Made by a program: the position numbers and the translations under genes. From positions 62,001 to 126,000 of the forward strand of contig JAKOGI010001261.1 of NCBI GenBank assembly GCA_029747015.1: a stretch of 64,000 nt of DNA. The letters run 5' to 3'. Positions 46,701-56,884 of this stretch are shown one piece after another (position 1 is the first letter of the stretch; every line of letters starts with the position of its first letter). This stretch comes from Carnegiea gigantea (lineage: Eukaryota; Streptophyta; Magnoliopsida; Caryophyllales; Cactaceae). The notes beneath the pieces are model-generated. The model did no database searches. It was not told the origin of the DNA and saw nothing but the letters and a program-made list of their open reading frames with translations.

Positions 46701-47401
46701 GATCCACTCTTTGAAGTCTTCAAATTCATGGAGTTGAGAGTGGAGTAAGGTGGTGAGAAAGACATCCAACTTGGGAGCGTCTTGAGGGTTCTTTTGTGGG
46801 CTAGGCTTAAGGGGAGTGAGGGTGATTTTCTTGTGGTCTTTGGTGAAAGTATAGGTGTTCAAGCGGCCATCATGCATGACTCTCCTATCAAATAACCATG
46901 GCCGGCCCAAGAGGACATGACAAGCATCCATGGGCACAATATCACACCAAATTTCATCTATGTAGGTTCTTCCAATGGAAAAGGAAAGTAAACACCGAGT
47001 GGTGATATGCAAACCCTTACCTTGGTTGAGCCATTGGATGGTGTAAGGACTTGGATGAGGTGTGACCGGGAGCTTGAGCTTGTCCACCATGGTCTTCGAA
47101 GCCACATTAGCGCAACTCCCACCATCAATGATGAGTGAACACACTTTTCCACTTACGGTGCATCGAGTGTGGAAAATACTTTCCCGTTGTTCCATTTCTT
47201 CATGTGAAGCAAGCCCACTCAAAGCTCTTCGAATTACTAAGAGCTCTCCTTCATCCGGGCCCTCTTCAACCTCCTCTATGACTTCATTCAAGTACACCCC
47301 TTTCTCATCTTCCTCCTTCTCTACCTCCTCTTCTATAGCTCCTCTAGGGAAGCTTGATATTCAGCTAGAGAGACCATTCTCTTGTTGGGACACTCGGAAG
47401 C
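43791..47401 (-). pseudogene. R8 protease-RT-RNase H-integrase with LTR-overlapping tail
   Basis: Reading leftwards from S5: acidic linker with a 2-nt insertion near 47335, then protease ([30 protein letters not shown]) open to about 46670 where one base is lost. RT follows ([16 protein letters not shown]) with one inserted base near 46200; the YFDD box is intact near 46083. RNase H ends at a TGA (about 45405-45407) where relatives have Arg in LNPRYAK. Integrase 45383-43791 is fully open: HHCC (HGGALAGHF, RCSTCHMAKS), D/D/E ([31 protein letters not shown]), GPY/F, and a 75-codon tail crossing the LTR start (DGDHRAQAS...FWPGFVSLLEQN). Integrase is the best-preserved copy of the window. Confidence 0.93.
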
Positions 47402-48553
47402 TGATGTATATGAGGGTGGCAAGTGAACCAAATCAAACTCCAACTCAAAATAAGCCAAATTGGGAAGAGAAATGAAAGATCGATGAGATGGATGAAGAAT
47501 TTCACTACACAAGAAAAAGGAATAGAACAAGATCTTGTAATTGAGATAATCCTTCACGGAGCCACTCAATGACTTGACCTTGCGCTAATTCTCTTGTCTT
47601 AACCAAGGAATCACTCCAATTGGAAAAGGAAGAGAACCTAGAACACCACTTGAATTTGCCACAATTCAAGATATAGAACTAGGAATTCAGTTGCACTTTT
47701 GAGAAACACACTCAAAGTACTTGTATTGCTTTGGAAATTTCTTACAATGCTGAATGAATAGCTTCACATGCCCCTCCCCTTTTTATAGACTCAGCAAAAG
47801 ACAATCAAAGGACTTAAATAACTCCTAACAATTAAAACTAGTAAAATGAAAAGACTAAGATAAATGGAAAGACACATCATAAAAGGGGTGGGGGAGGTTA
47901 CAAGGAATATTCTAGGATTTCTTAGCTGATTACACCAGTCTAGAAGCATCTAAAACGTGCACAATATCAGCCACACAAGTATATGTAACCGAAGACTCTT
48001 CATATTCCCAGCATTAATCCTTGCAACTGCCTCAACTTCAATAGAGCACAACTTCCAGAATACTCGGCCAAATCACGCGTTCTTGGGCTTGTTAGAAACC
48101 CTGGAAGTCTATTTTCCAGAATGGGCTCATTTGCTCAATTTGGATAAGCGGTTTGAAAGTTATGGCCCAAACAATGCACCTATCCCAGACTGGACTGGAT
48201 CAGCATAATGTATCTTTGAGTGATATTTTGCCCTATCAAATGATGTCCAAATTAAACAAACTTGGGCTTATTTGAAAGATGAAATCTTAAGCTTCAAAAG
48301 CACATGGCCCTCAAGTTGTGGGTCCACTTGAGCTTGTCCAAAAGTGGTCACAAAAATCGGGTTCCGCAGGGATGAATTCGGCACCAAATTTCTAGCAAAG
48401 CTTAACCTCTTTTTGACTTCTTCATAGTGTCGTGAGTCTTTGAACTCACTTAATAAGACCAAATAAGCACACTTCCAAGCATGATCTTCTTTGACCCTTT
48501 TCTTCTTTGAAATTGGACTTGAATAAAAATGATGCATATGGAAATATGCATCA
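47402..48553 (-). repeat. S5: solo LTR (R4/R12 subtype) in the gag of R8
   Basis: 1152 bp, + strand TGATGTATATG...ATATGCATCA, with perfect target duplication GAAGC (47397-47401 and 48554-48558) splitting the knuckle region of R8. No internal sequence: product of LTR-LTR recombination. Its R/U5 carries the CAAAGTACTTGTATTGC variant. Confidence 0.95.
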
Positions 48554-49530
48554 GAAGCATAGTGTCCAAGACCTTGACAACGAAAACACCGGACTTTGCT
48601 AGATGGCTTTGGGGGCGGTTGTTTGGAGGGAGTTTGTGGAGTGGTGTTTTGTGGGGGTTTCGGGTTCGGAGATGGGAAGGATTTTTGAGGAGGGTATGGA
48701 GGCTTTTGGAAGCCATAAGGCCGTGGGGTAGGCTTGGGGATGGGATTCTTGCCTTTGAGTTTCTTTTGCATTTCAACTTTGCGGGCTAGAGCACTTAGCT
48801 CATCAAGAGAGGTGTAGGGATGCAACTCAACAACATGGGCAATTTGCTCATCAAGACCACTCAAGTATCGAATCAAGGTTTGGGAGTCATCCTCCTTCAA
48901 ATCACATTTCAAGAGGAGTTATTCAAAGTCCCTAGTGTACTCTTCTACACTTTTGGAACCTTGTTTGAGGTGGTGGAGTTTAAGGAAATTGTCTTGGAGG
49001 TAATGTGGGGGTAAGAATTTGGCCTTTAGTTTGGACTTCATCTTTTCCCAAGTCTTAATCTTACTTTTCCCCTTTCTTACTCTCTTAGACACAACATTGG
49101 ACCACCAAATAGATGCATATTTGCGAAGTTTCAAGGCCACTAGCTTTACCTTTTTGCCTTCTGGGATGTCTTTGTACTCAAAGACTCGCTCCACCGTTTG
49201 CAACCAATCGAGGAAGACATCCGGATCAAGTTGTCCTTCAAACTCCAGGATATCAACTTTGAAATCTCCATAACCTCGTTCATGTTGCCTTTGATGTCGG
49301 CGGGGACGTCTACCTTGCTCTTCTTCACTTGAATCTCCAAAGGGGTTGCTTCCCTCGGAGTCGTCCGAGTCCCCATGCTTGCTTGAACTTCTAGAGCCCC
49401 ATTGGTGTCGCCTCTTTTCTTCCATAAGTTGGCCAAGTTGCCGTTGAAGGTACATGACTCGAGCCTCAAGTTCGGCTTTCTCCCTATGAGCTTGTTCAGC
49501 CACTTGGGAAGGGGTGAGGCTAGCGGACAT
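48554..49530 (-). pseudogene. R8 gag, amino part
   Basis: The ATG at 49530 ([13 protein letters not shown]) gives the same start as R3. Coiled-coil, Ser/Asp linker ([17 protein letters not shown]), Gag core ([27 protein letters not shown]), EYTRDFE, then TAA in place of Gln at about 48918. The frame continues through [15 protein letters not shown], a Pro-rich linker and the knuckle [12 protein letters not shown], where S5 interrupts. Capsid/nucleocapsid precursor, broken by one nonsense change plus S5. Confidence 0.92.
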
Positions 49531-49576
49531 GATAGCTTTGTGGTGGAAGTTTAGTGTTTTGGGACGGGAAGAGGGA

Positions 49577-49758
49577 GGCACGGCCGTGTGCAGTCGCACG
49601 GGGTGGGCGTGCTCACGGGCTGACGGTGAATTCTGGGACAGGGTATGTGGCACGGTCATGTGGGTTGGCACGGGGTGACCGTGCTGGGTCGCTGGAAAAT
49701 GAAGGTTGCAGAAATTGTATGGCACGGTCGTGCTATGGGGGCACGGGGCACCCGTGCT
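49577..49758 (-). repeat. R8 leader hairpin array
   Basis: Inverted GCACGG/CCGTGC units between gag and PBS (for example GGCACGGCCGTG, GGCACGGGGTGACCGTGC, GGCACGGTCGTGC and GCACGGGGCACCCGTGC). Confidence 0.88.
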
Positions 49759-49869
49759 GTGTTTCTGGTTGTACACGGCTGAAAATCCGTGGGGGAAGTG
49801 TTTGGGATGTTTTTGTGGGTTTTGTGTTTGGGATGTGTTTGAGGTTGGAAGCAATACTCAGGAGGGTAG

Positions 49870-49887
49870 CCTAGGCTCTGATACCAA
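49870..49887 (-). promoter_or_regulatory. R8 primer-binding site
   Basis: The antisense strand reads TTGGTATCAGAGCCTAGG, two bases from the LTR. Confidence 0.95.
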
Positions 49888-49889
49888 GT

Positions 49890-51000
49890 TGATGTATGCT
49901 TGTAATGAACACAACCCAAGCTTACTCCACCCTTATTCTTGCTAAGGAAACTAAGGGAGGAAAGCGAGAGAGTGTAGAAGATAAGAGGAGAGTTGATAGA
50001 GCAAGCACCTTCAAGAGATAATCCAAGAGGAGCCACTCTTGTTGGATACTTGGGAAATCCCCTTAGATCAATTAGGAATCACCACCTAATTGAGGTAAAG
50101 GGACCTAGACACCACTTAAGTTGCCACACTTAAGATATAGACTAGGAATTTTGAGGGGGAGAGTTTCTTTGAGAACTCACAAGCTTATGCATTCAAGTTG
50201 CTTGCAAAATGAAGGAACCAAGCTGCCTTTTAACAAGCCATGGCCGAGCTCCCTCTCTCCCTAGGCAGCAAATACAAAGCTAAGTACATGTGGGGAAGAG
50301 AGACACATCAAATCAGCCACTACAAGTTAAACACCTCACTACCTAGCTTAATCTACCTCATTAGGGTTATTATGCCTCCCAAATGAGGTGTCAAGCTTAC
50401 AAAAGTCCTAGAGTGCAGCAAAGGTGAGTCATTAGGCAAGTGGGCAAGCAAAAACCAAGGGAAATCAGCCCCCTGTACCGGCTAGAGACAAACCGGTTAA
50501 AAGGGTGTTTTCCTTGTCCTTTTGGCTGGATAATACCAACACAAGGGGGTGCTTTGGATGAGATTTGAACCCTTGACTTGATAAATATTTATGTCCCCTT
50601 TCATGCTGCAAAATTTCAGAAACAATGGAGTTGAGTTGGTGGGCCAAACATTCCCTTAATTCGGACTGTGCTGATTGGCGCCCTGCAGTGCACTGTCTTC
50701 AGTTTTGGGCTTGGTTGGCTGACCAAATGGACTCCAAATGCCTTGCAAAAGGTCTTGTTGGAAAGCTAAGATCCTAAGCTTTAAGGGGGTGGTGCGTGCA
50801 GGAAATTTCCCCCTCTATATTTTGCTCCACCAGCGACACAAAACCGGGCCAGAAACTGGACGAACTGGGCAGTGCATCTTCTGCTGTGTTTATGAGTTTT
50901 CTGACCAAGGCATGAACTTCTTTGGCCTCCTTGGGGGTTGAATGGTTGTGAGGGTTTTCTGAATGTATGGATGAAGCTTGGGCACGATGGTACCCAATCA
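49890..51000 (-). repeat. R8 5' LTR
   Basis: 1111 bp, TGATGTATGC...GGTACCCAATCA, with two changes in the terminal palindrome compared with the 3' LTR. T-arm-like sequence near 50558-50574. Confidence 0.95.
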
Positions 51001-51148
51001 CATTCTGAAACGGAAAGCATTTAAGTAAATACTAAGGGCAGCATAAGGTTGAACTCACGACATGCTAAGTTGGGTTGAAGTTATGCAATCATATACTTCA
51101 CCAGCAACAGAAGTAAGGTAAACTCAATCAAGGTGCATATGCTCTATC
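51001..51148 (+). pseudogene. R7 RNase H/integrase junction remnant
   Basis: A 148-bp piece between R8 and R10. It still shows, with indels, the stretch equivalent to GQHKLNSRHAKWVE (GCATAAGGTTGAACTCACG, 51042-51060) and GKxNQGAYALS (about 51117-51148). It begins with target copy CATTC and ends with CTATC. Confidence 0.8.
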
Positions 51149-52310
51149 TGTTGTAGATGTGGCGGGGGGCATTTAAAAAGTGATCCAAATCAAACTCAAA
51201 CTCAAAACAAACCAAAGTGAAAAGAGAAATGAAAGATGGATGAGAGGGAAGAAGATCTTCACCACACAAGAAAAGGATAGAACAAGATCTTGTAATTAAG
51301 ATAATCCTTCACGGAGCCACTCAATGACTTGATCTTGGGCTAATTCTCTTATCTTAACCAAGGAATCACTCCAATTGGAAAATGAAGAGAACCTAGAACA
51401 CCACTTGAATTAGCCAAATTCAAGATATAGAACTAGGAATTTTTGAGACACAAATGAAAATCACTCTCAAAGGTGCTTGTATTACTTTGGAAATCTCTTA
51501 CAATGCTGAATGATTAGCTTCACATGCCCCTCCCCTTTATAGACTCAGCAAAAGACAATCAAAAGACTCAAATAACTCCTAACAATTAAAACTAGCTAAT
51601 GAAAAGTCTAAGAAAAATAAAAAGACACATCATAAAAGGGGGTGGGGGAGGTTACAAGGAATATTCTAGGATTTTTACAGCTGATTACATCAATCTAGAA
51701 GCATCTAAAACGTGCACAATATCAGCCACACAAGTATATCTAACCGAAGACTCTTCATATTCCCAGCATTAATCCTTGCAACTGCCTCAACTTCAACAGA
51801 GCATAACGTCCAGAATACTCTGCCAAATCACGCGTTCTTGGGCTTGTTAGAAAGCCCGGGAAGTCTATTTTCCAGAATGGGCTCATTTGCTCAATTTGGA
51901 TAAGCGGTTTGAAAGTTATGGCCCAAACAATGCACCTATCTCAGACTGGACTGGATCAGCACAACGTATCTTTGAGTGATATGTTGCCCAATCAAATGAT
52001 GTCCAAATTAAATAAAATTGGGCTTATTTTAAAGCTGACATCTTAAGCTTCAAAAGAACATGGGCCCTCAAGTTGTGGGTCCACTTGAGCTTGTCCAAAA
52101 ATGGTCACAAAAATCGGGTTCCGCAGGGATGAATTCGGCTCCAAATTTCTAGCAAAGTTTAACCTCTTTTTGACCTCTCCATAGTGTCGCGAGTCTTTGA
52201 ACTCACTTAATAAGACCAAATAAGCACACTTCCAAGCATGATCTTCTTTGACCCTTTTCTTCTTTGAAATTGGACTTGAATAAAAATGATGCATATGGAA
52301 ATATGCATCA
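51149..52310 (-). repeat. R10 3' LTR
   Basis: 1162 bp, terminal TGTTG for TGATG, ending ATATGCATCA. It contains the last 268 bp of the ORF. Confidence 0.93.
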
Positions 52311-54121
52311 TACTCCCCGGGTTGTTTTGAGTTTGTCCTCAAATTCAAAGGGTTGGCAAGCCTCTCAAGAAAGGGGTCGCGCTTACAATATGGGAGCTTT
52401 TGGGGAAGGAGGTCACAGGGCATCACCTCTAGAGAGATATAGAAGGGGGTGAGGGGAGGATGATAAAACGGGTCATACCTGGTGAGGAGAAGAGGCGGAA
52501 GTGGGAAATCTTCTTTGGGGGCAAGGGTTTGAGAAGGATGAATGAGGGTTAAGGCTTGTCGGTCCTTTTGTGGCTTGGGGCTTTGGCACGATGGAATAGG
52601 GGTCAAGGTGATTTTCTTCTCATCCTTAATAAAGGAGTAGGTGTTGAGGCGGCCATGATGAATTACATGGCGATCAAACATCCATGGTCTACCCAACAAT
52701 ATATGGCTTGCATCCATAGGAAGAATGTCACACAATATCTCATCCTTATAGTGGTCTCCAATAGAAAGAGAAATGAGGCACTGATGAGAAATGTATATAC
52801 TTTTGCCTTGATTTAGCCATTGGATGCTATAAGGCTTAGGATGGGGTGTAGTCTCAAGTTTGAGCTTGTCCACCATGGTTTTGGATGCAACATTTGTACA
52901 AATACCTCCATCGATGATGAGGGTACAAACTTTCCCTTGAATAGTGCACCTTGTGTGGAAAATCGCCTCTCTTTGCTCCATGTCCTTTTGAGTGGCAATT
53001 CCACTCAAGGCCCGGCGGATAACAAGCGACTCTCCTTCATCGGGGCCTTCCTCAACTTCTTCCAAACTTCCTTCTTCAAAGTGCTCTCCTTCTTCTTCAT
53101 CATAGGCATGTTCATCACATGCTTCTTGGTACTCCGCTAGGGAAACAATCCTCCTGTTTGGACACTCAGATGCGTAGTGTCCCATGCCTTGACACCGAAA
53201 GCAACGAACCTTGTCCTTTGATTTGGGCTCTTGTGTGGAGGGTTTTGGAGGGGTTGGAGTGGCGTTTTTGGTTTGTGGAGGTGGGGGATTTTGTGGACGA
53301 GGAGGGTAGTACGGAGGCTTTTGTGTGGGGTAAGGACGAGAGAGAGGCTTGGAAAGGGCACTCTTTCCCTTTGATTTCTTTTGTTGCTCTACCTTGTAGG
53401 CTAGAGAACTCAAGTCATCTAGGGATGAATAGGGTTGCAACTCAATTACATGAGCAATGGACTCATCAAGACCGTTCAAGTATCTTACCAAGGTTTGTGA
53501 GTCGTCTTCTCTCAAATCGCATTTGAGTAGGAGTTGTTCAAACTCCCGAGTGTATTCTTCAACACTCTTGGATCCTTGCTTGAGTCGATGGAGCTTGAGA
53601 TAATTGTCTTGCACATAGTGAGAGGGAAGAAACTTGGCCTTGAGTTTTTCTTTCATTTTGGCCCAAGTTCTGATTTTCCCTTTCACGTTTCTTGCTCTTT
53701 TCGCTCCAAGGTTAGCCCACCAGATTGAAGCATATTTTCTGAGTTTAAGGGCTACAAGCTTTACCTTCTTATCTTCCGGGATGTCCCCATATTCAAAGAT
53801 CCTCTCAATGGTGTGCAACCAATCGAGAAATAAGTCCGGATCAAGTTGGCCTTCAAATTCAGGGATGTCAATTCGGACACCACCAATATTTCCTCCTTGC
53901 CTTCGTCTCCTTGGGGGTTCCTCATCACTTGAATGGGCATGGGAGTGATGGACTTCCTCTTCAGATTCAACCACCGGTTCATGAGGATGAGAGGGAGTGG
54001 GGCTATGAACCCACCTTCTTTTCTCCTCCAAAAGTTGCCCAAGTTGAGTTCGAAGATAAGTGAGTTGTGCTTCTAACTCTTCCACACGTGCTTGGTCGCT
54101 TCTTGTGGATTTTGTAGACAT
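52043..54121 (-). CDS. gag-pro: R10 Gag-protease with LTR-overlapping tail (692 aa)
   Basis: ATG at 54121 (MSTKSTRSDQ). Residues 12-38 form a coiled coil (RVEELEAQLTYLRTQLGQL); 45-80 are acidic/Arg-rich; the Gag core is at about 83-235 ([23 protein letters not shown]). A Pro-rich linker covers 255-300, the CCHC knuckle CFRCQGMGHYASEC is at 307-320, and the active Asp of protease is at 404 (LIIDGGICTNVAS; usual Ser-Cys-Ala partly changed). MDASHILLGRPW is at about 469-480. At about 515 the frame jumps from the end of protease to a Pro-rich joint and LRTNSKQPGEYDAY, removing everything from RT to integrase. Residues from about 604 are encoded by the 3' LTR and end DPQLEGPCSFEA. It could form particles and mature them, but needs RT and integrase in trans. 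Confidence 0.95.
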   Translation of the reverse strand: MSTKSTRSDQARVEELEAQLTYLRTQLGQLLEEKRRWVHSPTPSHPHEPVVESEEEVHHSHAHSSDEEPPRRRRQGGNIGGVRIDIPEFEGQLDPDLFLDWLHTIERIFEYGDIPEDKKVKLVALKLRKYASIWWANLGAKRARNVKGKIRTWAKMKEKLKAKFLPSHYVQDNYLKLHRLKQGSKSVEEYTREFEQLLLKCDLREDDSQTLVRYLNGLDESIAHVIELQPYSSLDDLSSLAYKVEQQKKSKGKSALSKPLSRPYPTQKPPYYPPRPQNPPPPQTKNATPTPPKPSTQEPKSKDKVRCFRCQGMGHYASECPNRRIVSLAEYQEACDEHAYDEEEGEHFEEGSLEEVEEGPDEGESLVIRRALSGIATQKDMEQREAIFHTRCTIQGKVCTLIIDGGICTNVASKTMVDKLKLETTPHPKPYSIQWLNQGKSIYISHQCLISLSIGDHYKDEILCDILPMDASHILLGRPWMFDRHVIHHGRLNTYSFIKDEKKITLTPIPSCQSPKPQKDRQALTLIHPSQTLAPKEDFPLPPLLLTRYDPFYHPPLTPFYISLEVMPCDLLPQKLPYCKRDPFLERLANPLNLRTNSKQPGEYDAYFHMHHFYSSPISKKKRVKEDHAWKCAYLVLLSEFKDSRHYGEVKKRLNFARNLEPNSSLRNPIFVTIFGQAQVDPQLEGPCSFEA

Positions 54122-54163
54122 GTTGGAGATGCGTTGAAGGAAGAATATGCAACAGGGAAAGTG

Positions 54164-54342
54164 GCACGGTCGTGCAAGGGGGCACGGTCAGGCCGTGCTA
54201 TGCTTCGGCTGAAGAAAAAGCAGAAAAGTAGAGTGGCACGGTCGTGCTTGGCGGCACGGGGGCACCGTTCTCCGTCTCGACTTGAAGATTCCTGGAAAAA
54301 GAATATGGCACGGTCGTGTGTTGTGGCACGGGGGCACCGTAC
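54164..54342 (-). repeat. R10 leader hairpin array (three units)
   Basis: GGCACGGTCGTGC paired with GGCACGGTCAGGCCGTGC, GGCACGGTCGTGC with GGCACGGGGGCACCGT, and GGCACGGTCGTGT with GGCACGGGGGCACCGT; same order as R11 and R4. Confidence 0.9.
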
Positions 54343-54450
54343 TGCTTCTCTGGTCTTCAAGACTTCGGATTGCCGGTTTGTGCCTCTTTTTTTTTTTTTT
54401 GTATTTTGGCTTTTGGGATGTGTTTGGGTATGATGTGGGTCACTTAAAAG

Positions 54451-54468
54451 CCTTGGCTCTGATACCAA
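54451..54468 (-). promoter_or_regulatory. R10 primer-binding site
   Basis: The antisense strand reads TTGGTATCAGAGCCAAGG, one base from the LTR. Confidence 0.95.
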
Positions 54469-54469
54469 T

Positions 54470-55628
54470 TGATGTAGATGTGGGGGGGGCAAGTGAACCA
54501 AATCAAACTCCAACTTAAATAAGCCAAATTGGAAAGAGAAATGAAAGATGGATGAGATGGATGAAGAACTTCACTACACAAGAAAAAGGGATAGCACAAG
54601 ATCTTGTAATTGAGATAATCCTTCACGGAGCCACTCAATGACTTGACCTTGGGCTAATTCTCTTGTCTTAACCAAGGAATCACTCCAATTGGAAAAGATA
54701 GAGAACTAGAACACCACTTGAATTAGCCAAATTCAAGATATAGAACTAGGAATTTTTGAGACACAAATGAGAATCACTCTCAAAGGTGCTTGTATTACTT
54801 TGGAAATCTCTTACAATGCTGAATGATTAGCCTCACATGCCCCTCCCCTTTTATAGACTCAGCAAAAGACAATCAAAAGACTCAAATAACTCCTAACAAT
54901 TAAAAACTAGCTAATGAAAAGTCTAAGAAAAAAATGAAAAGACACATCATAAAAGGGGGTGGGGGAGGTTACAAGGAATATTCTAGGATTTTTGCAGCTG
55001 ATTACATCAATCTAGAAGCATCTAAAACATGCACAATATCAGCCACACAAATATATGTAACCTAAGACTCTTCATTTTCCCAGAATTAATCCTTGCGGCT
55101 GCCTCAACTTCAACAGAGCATAACTTCCAGAATACTCGGCCAAATCACGCGTTCTTGGGCTTGTTAGAAAGCCCTGGAAGTCTATTTTCCCGAAAGGGCT
55201 CATTTGCTCAATTGGTATAAGCGGTTTGAAAGTTATGGCCCAAACAATGCACCTATCTCAGACTGGACTGGATCAGCACAACGTATCTTTGAGTGATATT
55301 TTGCCCAATCAAATGGTGTCCAAATTAAATAAAATTGGGCTCATTTTAAAGCTGACATCTTAAGCTTCAAAAGCACATGGGCCCTCGAGTTGTGGGTCCA
55401 CTTGAACTTGTCCAAAAGTGGTCACAAAAAATCGGGTTCCGCAGGGATGAATTCGGCACCAAATTTCTAGCAAAGCTAAACCTCTTTTTGACCTCTCCAT
55501 AGTGTCGCGAGTCTTTGAACTCACTTAAGAAGACCAAATAAGCACACTTCCAAGCATGATCTTCTTTGACCCTTTTCTTCTTTGAAATTGGTCTTGAATA
55601 AAAATGATGCATATGGAAATATGCATCA
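54470..55628 (-). repeat. R10 5' LTR
   Basis: 1159 bp, TGATGTAGATG...ATATGCATCA; antisense TATAAAAGG near 54850. Confidence 0.95.
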
Positions 55629-56884
55629 CTATCTTGGAGGTATCTCTTGTTATTTCAATTAGATGCTTGTGTACTTGGTTTTGAGCATCTAAAAGCTTTA
55701 TATGACAAGGATGAAGACTTTGGGGAGTTGTATGCTGAATGTTCTAAGCAACCCAAAGGAGATTTTCTTATCCAGGAGGGATTTCTGTTTAAGGGTACAT
55801 GGCTATGTGTACCAAAGTGTAGTACAAGGGAGCTTCTAGTAAGGGAAGTTCATGGAAGATCATTAGCTGGACATTATGGAGAAAACAAGACTATCACCAT
55901 GCTAAGAGAGCATTACTACTGGCCAGCCATGGAAAGAGACGTACAAGACATACTTAAAAGGTGTGCAACACGTCAAGCGGCCAAAAGCCATTCGCTACCT
56001 CACGGATTATGCACACCTTTGCCAATCCCCACTTCACCATGGGTTGATGTAAGTATGGATTTTATTCTTGGATTGCCTTAAACACAAAGGAACAAAGATT
56101 CTATTTTTGTTGTTGTTGATAGGTTTTCTAAGATGTCTCATTTTATTCCATGTAACAAAACTAATGATGCTACACATATTGCTGAATTGTACTCTAGGGA
56201 GGTAGCAAGATTGCATGGTATTCCTAGGTCAATTGTTTCTGACAGGGATACCAAGTTTTTAAGTCATTTTTTGATTACCTTGTGGAAGAAGTTAGGTACT
56301 AAGCTGAAGTATAGTACTACTTGTCATCCACAAACTGATGGGCAAACTAAGGTTGCTAATCGAACCTTAGGAACACTCCTAAGAGTTTTGATTAGACCTC
56401 ATGCCAAAGCTTGGGATTTGCTTTTACCCCATGCAGAATTTGCTTACAACAGGGCACCAAGTAAGGCTACTGGTCTTTCCCCATTCAAAGTGGTCTATGG
56501 ACTTGATCCCCTTAGTCCACTTGATCTTACACCACAACCATTGGACCAAAAGCCAAGTGCTGATGCAGTATTAAGGGTAGAAGAAATCAAGAAGATTCAT
56601 GAGTTCGTAAGGAGCAAGATTGAGAAGACTAATGAAGCACATCAAGCTCAGGCCAACAAGCACAACAAGAAGATGGTTTTTCAACCTAGAGACCTCGTAT
56701 GGATCCACCTTTAGGAAAGAGAGATTTTCATCCAAAAGGAAGAACAAGCTCATGCCACGAGCTGAAGGTCCCTTTGAGGTACTTAAACGTATTAATCTTA
56801 ATGCTCACAAGGTTGATTTGCCAGGTGACTATGGAGTTTCAGCCACATTCAATGTAGCTATCTTGAAAGCTTACCAAGAAGATG
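55629..56884 (+). pseudogene. R7 integrase remnant
   Basis: It resumes at the ALS-RRYLLLFQLD junction. The HHCC finger has lost a ligand (CATRQAAK; relatives CATCQ). A stop replaces Arg in GLPRTQ at about 56079. The DDE Glu is changed to Lys ([13 protein letters not shown]). A stop at 56713 precedes the GPY/F module (AEGPFEVLKRINLNAHKVDLP). The frame then continues FNVAILKAYQEDD into S4 and out again at 58624 (DYLTD) before R11 begins. Catalytically dead on several counts. Confidence 0.9.

Larger units (their letters stand above)
35920..51000 (-). mobile_element. R8: full-length antisense element containing R9 and S5
   Basis: LTRs of equal length (1111 bp each once R9 is removed) and perfect target CATTC (35915-35919 and 51001-51005). 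Without inserts it is 6938 bp. Antisense order: 5' LTR (right), PBS, hairpin leader, gag, protease, RT, RNase H, integrase, 3' LTR (left). It is inserted in R7 RNase H, and its 3' LTR later received R9 (TGTGG) and its gag solo LTR S5 (GAAGC). Confidence 0.97.
51149..55628 (-). mobile_element. R10: intact gag-pro non-autonomous LTR element
   Basis: 4480 bp, LTRs of 1162 and 1159 bp, perfect target CTATC (51144-51148 and 55629-55633). It contains PBS, hairpin leader, one uninterrupted 692-codon Gag-protease ORF and purine tract, but no RT, RNase H or integrase. The best-preserved coding copy of the window, so likely among the most recent insertions, although the outer 40 bp of the left LTR are altered (TGTTGTAG). 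Confidence 0.97.

Noticed and set aside
54388..54403. Poly-T tract as the tail of an inserted SINE or LINE
   Set aside because: The equivalent position in R4, R5 and R11 leaders also carries a variable A/T run; no target duplication or SINE body is visible.
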